64,000 bases of DNA from Schizophyllum amplum (lineage: Eukaryota; Basidiomycota; Agaricomycetes; Agaricales; Schizophyllaceae): the NCBI GenBank assembly GCA_007026445.1, contig VDMD01000010.1, positions 186,001 through 250,000 of the forward strand, in the 5' to 3' direction. Below, one piece after another: positions 57,159 to 64,000 of this stretch (positions within the stretch are counted from its first letter, which is position 1; every line of letters begins with the position of its first letter). The position numbers and the translations under genes were made by a program. A model generated the notes under the pieces. The model was not told the DNA's origin and ran no database searches. It saw only the letters and a list, made by a program, of their open reading frames with translations.

Positions 57159-58425
57159 CCGTCTAAGTACACGGGGCGTTGGACCTCTACACGGGATGTT
57201 CGTCGTCTACTTACACGGGTGTTGGCCATGTGCAAGTCGCGTGCATTTCTCAAGTCAACGGCGGCTTCCTACCAATGCCATGACGTTCAACACCGTCCCA
57301 TGAGGCTCTGGGGGAAAGTAATGATTAGCACATCACCCGACAAGTCATGCAAGAAACCAAATGCAGGGACATACCGCCGACTCCCAAGGTTGGTAGTCGG
57401 TCACTAGTCACTGGCTGGGGCCGAGTTGTCCGCCCGAAGTCGACGGCATATGCCTGGACCGGTCGGCAGTTGTCCGGCGCCCGCCGCCGGCACTTGCTTT
57501 CTTACATTTCTCTGACTCAAGCCGGCGCCTGGTTTCCCGGCGAGCGGCCCTTCGTGGTCGTGACGCAAATCCATGCATACTTGTCCTCTTCTGCTCTTGT
57601 CCAAATTGCCGAGCCGAGAGCATCGCCCTTCAAGTTGGCGGGGGCGTCCGCCTTCTAGGTCGCCGAGGGCGTCTCTCGAGGGCATATCTCTTCAGCTGCC
57701 GACCTCGTCACCTCTCTCGCCCCAGGCGCCCTCGCCCGCCCGCGTCGCCTCGCCGCCCGTATCGCCAGTCGACGTCATCGCCAGTCGACGTCGAACTCCG
57801 CCCTAGTAACCCTCCGCCCGCGTTGACGACCGAGTCGCCCCCTAGAGTCTCACACCGTCTGCAACGTCTAAGAATTCCGTCATCTGGTTGTCCTCTGGCT
57901 TCCGCCTTACCCCTATACCAGACCTCCCGACGCCTACGCAATACGGATGCACGGTCTCAGTGTTACGCGGCCTCGGTGTTACCTGAGTGTTTACAGTCCA
58001 TTCGTCGGAACGGCTGCCTTGGGAGAGGACTTGAACAATCCAGATCTCGAACAAGTTGCGTGCCGATGCGCGGACTCGAATCCATCTATCGGCCACGAAG
58101 GCTCGGGCGCGTGAGTGACAAGCTCTCGCTGCCTCGTCATGTCACAGTTTTCTGTTCTGTTTTGCAGCTCTGCAACATTGACGTTGTTATTTCTGATCCT
58201 GCAAGAATTTGCCGCTATGTCATGGTCCGCACCCACCAGCGAGGCTGTCGCTGCCGGCTCACTGAGGAGAGAACTTCCGCTCCGAGACATTTGCGTCTCC
58301 GAACACAAATCTTCCGCAAGTCGAACACCAATCTTCCGCAAGTTTCATTTCAGTTCCAGTCGCTGTTGCACTTTCGTCATGATCGAGCATAGACACCTCA
58401 CTTCCCCTAAACGGGATGGTTATTG
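57159..58425. other. Intergenic region with a minisatellite patch
   Basis: 57640-57720 has two or three units of the GGTCGCCGAGGGCGTCTCTCG repeat found at 61-64 kb. CGCCAGTCGACGTC repeats occur at about 57765-57790. No gene is seen. Confidence 0.5.
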
Positions 58426-58433
58426 TATAAAAG
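58426..58433 (+). promoter_or_regulatory. TATA box of the Ser/Thr kinase gene
   Basis: TATAAAAG. The leader after it has a 48-nt 5'-UTR intron (58571-58618, GTGAGT donor, GCTAAC branch-like site) and a (TCA)8-like run right before the ATG. Confidence 0.65.
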
Positions 58434-58653
58434 GCGCCCGCGATGCACTCTAGATTCATCACCTTCGTCGACCATTCATCCACTCGCATACGCCACGTCG
58501 ACCACCTCATCCGCTCGCATACAATCACACGCCACGCAATTCACGACCCGCTACATTGTTCGTCCAATCAGTGAGTTAGTCGCCCTTCTCCTGGTAGCTC
58601 GCTAACAAGTGCAATCAGATACTCCCAGCTTCATCATCATCATCATCATCATC

Positions 58654-59955
58654 ATGAGATACGAGACCTCATTCAAGACGTTCCCTATTGCCAGATACGC
58701 GCTCGACGAGTCCGATCTCGACGAGTCCAACTGCCTTGGAAGCGGCACCAGCGGCGTCGTCGCACGTGCTGTTGATACCAGGACTGGCCGCGCCGTGGCC
58801 CTCAAAGTCCAAGCACGCGCCAAGCGCGTCCTCCGCCAACAAAGAAGGGAACACCTCATCCACGGCGCCCTCAGCGCCCACCCCAACGTCGTCACCCTCA
58901 TCGACACCTACATCACCCCCGAGCACGTCGTCTCCGCCATGCACCTCTCCCTCGGCGGCGACCTCATGACCGCCGTCAACGAGGGCGCCTTCCACGTGCG
59001 CGTCGACAAGCTCCGCGCCGGCTTCCTCCAGCTCACCTCCGCGCTCGCCCACATGCACGCCCTCGGCCTCTACCACCGCGACCTCAAGCTCGAGAACGTG
59101 CTCGTGTCCCGCGACCGCCGCACGTGGCAGCTCTGCGACTTTGGGCTCGCGGTCGACCGGGAGGTCACGCAGGAGGCCGGGCTGGGCAGCGCGTACTACC
59201 GCGCGCCCGAGGTCCTGAAGGGGCGCCACAACAATCGCGAGGCGGATATTTATGCGCTGGGCATGGTCTTCCTCATGGCCGTCGGGCACACCTATCCGTG
59301 GCGCCACGCCCGTCGCAGCGACGTCGATTTCCGCTCGTACCTCACCCACGGCGTCGCGCATTTGCAGGCCGTCACCAACGTCTCTGAATCCTTTGGCGAG
59401 TTTTGCTCCTGGTTTTTGACACCAGACCCGGCGGACCGCATCAGCCTTGACGAGGCGGCGCAGGAGTTGAAGGCGCTCGACCTGACGATGCTCCTCCGCC
59501 TCGAGTCTTCGAAGAGCCATGCGCTCCTCGCCCACCTCGGAGAAGCAGCAGATCGGAGATGCTGCAGCCATCCGCCGTGCCGTCGCTGCAATCATCCGCC
59601 GTGCCGTCGCTCGTCCGCACCTCATCTAGCGATACGTCGAGCACCGCTCGCCGGACGGCCCGCTACCCCGCCGCCCACGCCCCCCATCCAGCGAGACGAC
59701 AAGCTTGCGATCACACCCGCGCAGCCCATGCTGTCCTCCCCCACCCCATGCTGTCCTCCGCCCAGTCCCATGTTGTCCTCCGCCCAGCCCATGCCATCCT
59801 CCACTTCCCTTTACACCTCCTATTCACGCAGCCCCCTTTCCATCGCGCCTCGCCAGAAGATGGGCTTCAGGAGCGATTGGGGGCGTCTCTGCGCCGTGCG
59901 TTGCACCGCAGATAGACGGCGACTCACGCCGTACTCGGGGCGTCGGACTCTGTGA
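58654..59955 (+). CDS. Serine/threonine protein kinase
   Basis: A single-exon catalytic domain, 433 residues from ATG 58654 (MRYETSFKTFPIARYAL). All core motifs are present: the GSGTSGVV glycine loop (about residues 29-36), VALK (Lys 51), the catalytic loop YHRDLKLENVL, DFGLAVD, the APE motif in YYRAPEVLKG, and ADIYALGMVF of subdomain IX. The kinase domain ends near LDLTMLL. The Cys/Pro/Ser-rich tail comes from tandem repeats (CSHPPCRR units, CCPPPSPMLSS units). A shift of one frame near 59520 would instead give a Ser-rich tail (PSAVPSLQSSAVPSL), so the true C-terminus is uncertain. Similar in outline to fungal Ran1/Ksp1-type kinases; the pathway is unknown. Confidence 0.85.
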   Translation: MRYETSFKTFPIARYALDESDLDESNCLGSGTSGVVARAVDTRTGRAVALKVQARAKRVLRQQRREHLIHGALSAHPNVVTLIDTYITPEHVVSAMHLSLGGDLMTAVNEGAFHVRVDKLRAGFLQLTSALAHMHALGLYHRDLKLENVLVSRDRRTWQLCDFGLAVDREVTQEAGLGSAYYRAPEVLKGRHNNREADIYALGMVFLMAVGHTYPWRHARRSDVDFRSYLTHGVAHLQAVTNVSESFGEFCSWFLTPDPADRISLDEAAQELKALDLTMLLRLESSKSHALLAHLGEAADRRCCSHPPCRRCNHPPCRRSSAPHLAIRRAPLAGRPATPPPTPPIQRDDKLAITPAQPMLSSPTPCCPPPSPMLSSAQPMPSSTSLYTSYSRSPLSIAPRQKMGFRSDWGRLCAVRCTADRRRLTPYSGRRTL

Positions 59956-60500
59956 CTCTTTTCATCGCGTTGGACTCTTTTCATCGCGTCGGAGGACTCT
60001 TTTCATCACGGACTCGTCTTTCAACACGGACTCTTTTCATCGCGTCGGTCTCTCTTCATCACGGTTCACCTTTCATCACGGACTCGCCTTTTCATCCCGA
60101 CCCACCTTTTCTGCTCATTGTACACTACACCATCATGGTCTCATTTGCTCACACGGACTTGAAGGAAGGACATTTATTTATCTCTGTATTACTACTCATG
60201 CAATCTCGCTCATCATGCAATCTCGCTCATCATGGAACCTCGCTCATCATGGAACCTCGCTCATCATAACTTATATCTGTATTTATTTATGTCGTTGAAA
60301 CGTATCATTCAATTCAGTTGTCATCATCATCCGTTGGGAGGGGTTTTACTTAGTCTCCGCGGTTTTACTCTGGGAGGGGTTTTACTCGAGCTTGATCCTT
60401 CACTTCAAAGCCTCAAGCTCAAGCTTCAAAGCCTCAAGCTCAAGCTTCAAGCTTCAAGCTTCAAGCTTCAAAGCCTCAAGCTCAAGCTTCAGATCTCAGA
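59956..60500. repeat. Several short tandem repeats downstream of the kinase
   Basis: GGACTCTTTTCATCGCGT units lie at 59956-60100. CAATCTCGCTCATCATG/GAACCTCGCTCATCATG units lie at 60198-60262. AAGCCTCAAGCTCAAGCTTC units lie at about 60401-60490. No gene is supported here. Confidence 0.8.
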
Positions 60501-60537
60501 GTTCGTCTCTGGCCTTGTTCACTCGTCGGTCCACATC

Positions 60538-60768
60538 AGTCACTCGTCTTCTCATTCTGTCACTCGTCGTCTCATTCTGTCACTCGTCGTCTCATTCTAT
60601 CACTCGTCGTCTCATTCTGTCACTCGTCTTCTCATTCTGTCACTCGTCGTCTCATTCTGTCACTCGTCTTCTCATTCTGTCACTCTTCTTCTCATTCTAT
60701 CACTCGTCGTCTCATTCTATCACTCGTCGTCTCATTCTATCACTCGTCGTCTCATTCTATCACTCTTC
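60538..60768. repeat. 20-bp tandem repeat CACTCGTCGTCTCATTCTRT
   Basis: About 11-12 copies with period exactly 20, varying only at CGTCGT/CGTCTT/CTTCTT and the final TGT/TAT. The open frame through it is a consequence of the repeat. Confidence 0.92.
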
Positions 60769-61019
60769 TCGCCTCCTCTGGCAACAGTCTCGCCTCCTCT
60801 GGCGACAACAGTCTCGCCTCCTCTAACATCCGGCTTCCTCTAACATCCGGCTTCCTCTACCCTCCAGTACGTAACACCCACCCTCCTCACCAACACCCAC
60901 ACTCCTCACCAACACCCATCTCACTGCTCACCAACACCCATCGCACTGCTCACCAACACCCATCGCACTGCTCACACCTCTTGCCCTGCGCGCTCTTCGT
61001 CGCGGTCGACTCCCGGTTT

Positions 61020-61198
61020 GAGTCGACGCCACCCCTTCGAGTCGACGCCATACCTTCGAGTCGATGCCACCCCTTCGAGTCGACGCCACCCCTTCGAGTC
61101 GACGCCATGCTTTCGAGTCGATGCCGTCCTTTCGAGTCGACGCCATACCTTCGAGTCGATGCCATACCTTCGAGTCGACGCCATCCTTGGAGTCGATG
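61020..61198. repeat. 19-bp tandem repeat GAGTCGACGCCACCCCTTC
   Basis: About ten copies, each starting GAGTCGAYGCC, with a variable CCCC/TACC/TGCT middle. GTCGAC recurs in most units. Confidence 0.9.
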
Positions 61199-61229
61199 CC
61201 ACCTCATCAGCGCCATCGACTGTATGAAT

Positions 61230-63655
61230 CGGGTCTTCAGCTCGCTGAGGGCATGTCGCGGAGGGCGTCCCTTCGCGGCTGGTCGTCCACGGACGTCCTC
61301 TGAATCGAGCGTCAGATCGCTGAGGAGGCTTCCAGGTCGCCGGAGCCGTGGGCGTCCTCGCGTCGTCAGGTCGCCGAGCTGAGGACGTCCCCGCCTTCCA
61401 GGTCGCCGAGGGCATCTCTCGCGGCAGGTCGGGGAGCCGATGAGGGCGTCCTCGCGTCCTAGGTCGCCGGCTAGGGCGTCCCTCTCGTCGTTAGGTCGTC
61501 GACGGGCGCCCTCGACAGGTCGCCGAGGACGTCCGCCTTCTAGGTCGTCGAGCGAGGAGGGCGACCTCGCGAAGGTCGCCGGGGGCGTCTATCGCGTCGT
61601 CAGGTCATTGACGGGCGTCTCTCAGCTCGCGTCAGGTCGTCCACGGGCGTCTCGCGTCAGGTCGCCGGCAGGTTGGCGACGGGCGCGTCTCCTAAACAGG
61701 TCGCCGAGCGAGGACGTCCCTCGCGTCGGGTCGTCGAGGGCGGGAGCCTTCAGCTAGCCGAGGGCGTACGCCTTCCAGGTCGCTGAGCTGAGGGCGGCTC
61801 CTAAACAGGTCGCCCGCGAGGGCGTCCCCGCCTTCCAGGTCGCCGAGCCTAGGGCGGGAGCCGCGTCGTCAGGTCGCCGGCTAGGGCGTCTCCCTCGCGG
61901 CAGGTCGCCCGCGAGGGCGTCCTCGAGCGGCAGGTCGCCGAGCCTAGGGCGTACCTCGCGTCCTGGGTCGTCGAGCCGAGGGCGTCCCGCGTCAGGTTGC
62001 CGGCTAGAGGCCTCTCGACAGGTCATTGACGGGTGTCCCTCGATAGGTCGCCGGCTAGGGCGCCTCTCGATAGGTCGCCATCGTGCGCGCCTCTCGCGTC
62101 AGGTCGCCGAGCTAGAGCGCCTCTCGTCAGGTCGGCGACGAGTGCGTCCTCGCGTCAGGTCGCCGGAGAGGGCGTCCTCGCGTCAGGTCGTCCGCGAGGG
62201 CGTCTATCGCGTCAGGTCGTTGACGGGCGTCTCCTAAACAGGTCGTCCGCGAGGAGGACGTCCCCGCCTTCCAGGTCGCCGGAGAGGGCGTCTCCCTCGT
62301 CCGGCAGGTTGCTGCCGGGGGCGTCCTCGAGCGACAGGCAGGTCGCCCGCGAGGGCGTCCTCGAGCGGCAGGTCGCCGGAGAGGGCGTCCCCCGCGAAGC
62401 TCGAGGGTGAGGGCGTCTCTCGCGTCAGGTCGCCGGAGAGGGCGTCTCTCGACAGGTTGTTGACGGGCGTCTCTCGCGTCGGGTCGCCCGCGAGGGCGTC
62501 CCTCGCGGCTAGTCGACGAGCGAGGAGGGCGTCTCCCGCCTTCTAGGTCGTCGGCGAGGGCGTCCTCGCAGCTGGTCGCCATCGTGGGCGCCTCTCTCGT
62601 CCTAGGTCGCCGGCTAGGGCGTCTTTCGCCGGCAGGTCGTTGACGGGTGTCCCTCGCGTCAGGTCGTCGGCGATAGGCGTACGCCTTCCAGGTCGCCGAG
62701 CCGAGGGCGTCCCCCGCGTCAGGTTGCTGCCATCGAGGGCGTCTCTCTCGTCAGGTCGCCGAGCTGAGGACGTCCTCGCGTCAGGTCGCCGCCGAGGGCG
62801 TGTCTCGCCTTCCAGGGTCGTCGAGGAGGGCGTCCTCACGTCAGGTCGCCGGAGAGGGCGTCCCCCGCGTCGTCAGGTCGCCGGGGAGGGCGTCCCTCGC
62901 GTCAGGTTGCCGAGCTGAGGGCGGGAGCCGCGTCCTAGGTCGCGGAGGAGGGCGTCTCCTCGCGTCAGGTCGGGGGCGATGGGCGTCCTCGCGAAGGTCG
63001 CCGAGCTAGAGCGCCTCTCGACAGGTCGCCGAGCCGAGGCGGTCTCTGGCGACAGGTCCCCGAGCCGAGGGGCGTCTCTCGCCTTCCAGGCCGCCGAGCT
63101 GAGGGCGCCTCTCTCGTTAGGTCGAGCCGAGGGCGTCCTCGCGTCGTCAGGTCGCCGGAGAGGGTGTCCCTTCTAGGTCGTTGACGGGCGTCCCGCGTCA
63201 GGTCGCCGGAGAGGGAGTCCTCGCGTCGACAGGTCGTCAGCGAGGGCGGGACCCTTCGGCAGGCTCGCCGGAGAGGGTTTCTACTCCGGCAGGTTGCTGC
63301 CGGGGGCGTCCCCGCCTTCCAGGTCGCCGGCTAGGGCGTCCCTCGCGTCCTACGTCAGGTCGCCGGCGGACGGTGTTTTTCTCGTCGTCAGGTCGCCGGA
63401 GAGGGCGTGTTCCTCGCGTCAGGTCTCCGATGGGCGTCCTCGAGCGGCAGGTCGCCATCGTGGGCGTCTCTCGCGAAGGTCGCCGGCGAGGGCGTCTCCC
63501 TCGTCGACAGGTCGCCGAGCCGAGAGCGTCCTCGCGTCAGGTCGGCGAGGGTGTCCCGCGTCGTCAGGTCGCCGGAGAGGGCGTCCCTCGATAGGTCGCG
63601 GAGGAGGAAGTCTTCGAGCGTCAGGTCGCCGGCTAGGGCGTCTCCCTTCTAGGTC
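61230..63655. repeat. GC-rich satellite with GGTCGCCGnnGAGGGCGTC core
   Basis: About 2.4 kb of irregular units (mostly 25-36 bp), each with CAGGTCGCCGR or CAGGTCGTCG and GAGGGCGTC followed by CTCGCG. Frames across it have no protein-like features. Related patches are at 57640-57720 (same strand) and 40260-40830 (inverted). Confidence 0.9.
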
Positions 63656-63660
63656 CGCGA

Positions 63661-63745
63661 GGAAAGCTGAGTGGGCGCGACGAAAACTGAGTGGGCGCGA
63701 GGAAAGGTGGGCGCGAGGAAAGCTGCGTGGGCGCGAGGAAAGGTG
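63661..63745. repeat. GCGAGGAAAGCTGAGTGGGC tandem repeat
   Basis: Five copies, 16-20 bp each, directly after the GC-rich satellite. Confidence 0.85.
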
Positions 63746-63769
63746 GATGCCAGGCGCGACTCGGCGGTG

Positions 63770-64000
63770 AAGCCGGCAGATAGTCGACGGTGAAGTCAAT
63801 GACTCACAGTCGACGATGAATTTAATGCATACAGTCGACGGGGGAGCCGGCACTGGAGAGTCGACGGGGAAGTCCATGTCGGAAGCCCATAAGTACAGTC
63901 GACGATGAATGTAATCCATATAGTCGACGACGGTGAAGCCGGCAGGAAGTCGATGGGGAAGTCCATGAAGTCCACGGTGAAGTCAATGACTCACAGTCGA
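63770..64000. repeat. ~26-bp tandem repeat starting AGTCGACGRTGAAG, running off the window
   Basis: At least eight units starting AGTCGACG or AGTCGATG, followed by TGAAGTCAATGACTCAC or GGGGAAGTCCATG. The array is cut by the window end. Confidence 0.88.

Noticed and set aside
60232..60843. Frames encoding SFCHSSSHSVTR-type repeats
   Set aside because: Pure translation of the 20-bp tandem repeat; open in more than one frame.
61230..63655. Possible CRISPR-like array
   Set aside because: Spacing is irregular, the units are themselves similar throughout with no unique spacers, and the host is a fungus; it is a satellite.

Overview
The window is nuclear DNA from a basidiomycete fungus, most likely an Agaricomycete and possibly of the Polyporales. 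Three things suggest this. Genes are split by many introns of about 42-60 nt with GT(A/G)(A/C)GT donors. Coding DNA is GC-rich. The gene families are basidiomycete-type (F-box/LRR proteins, DHHC palmitoyltransferase, CHO2, DCN1, MPP6, Pro-rich orphan proteins). Coding potential is often broken by single-base indels, mostly in short G or C runs, inside otherwise well conserved proteins. I read most of these as uncorrected sequencing errors, so gene limits are given as exon-spanning intervals and frame changes are noted.

Layout. 1-4.9 kb: 3' part of a DDX60-like DExH helicase. 5.2-5.4 kb: 5' half of a tRNA-Arg-like gene running into a 21-bp-arm hairpin. 6.1-11.3 kb: an AT-hook-containing orphan gene followed by a probable tyrosine recombinase with C-terminal zinc fingers (DUF3435/Crypton/Captain-like). 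A small orphan gene follows on the other strand, then an intact tRNA-Arg at 12.4 kb. 12.8-18.6 kb: a POP8-like RNase P/MRP subunit, DCN1 (cullin neddylation) and a Pro-rich orphan. 18.6-21.6 kb has no recognisable gene. 21.6-30.9 kb: three NAD(P)-dependent dehydrogenases (zinc alcohol dehydrogenase, D-2-hydroxyacid dehydrogenase, 3-hydroxyisobutyrate-dehydrogenase-like) around a DHHC palmitoyltransferase. 31.4-33.8 kb: a MITE-like element, then a hydrophilin-like gene and the exosome cofactor MPP6 in divergent orientation.

34-40 kb is a tandem array of kinase-fold (APH-like) genes on the minus strand. It is interleaved with duplicated fragments of the gene at 43-45 kb; a fourth, intact paralogue lies at 56-57 kb. 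40-42.4 kb holds repeats and a nested pair of non-autonomous DNA transposons with clear inverted repeats. 43-55 kb: a conserved orphan, CHO2 (phosphatidylethanolamine methyltransferase), an F-box/LRR gene and a convergent Pro-rich gene. 58.6-60 kb: a Ser/Thr protein kinase. 60-64 kb is almost wholly tandem repeats and continues past the window edge.

Most likely to be new: the zinc-finger tyrosine recombinase with its flanking orphans and tRNA-Arg sequences, the nested inverted-repeat elements at 41.45-42.37 kb, and the kinase-like paralogue array with captured gene fragments.
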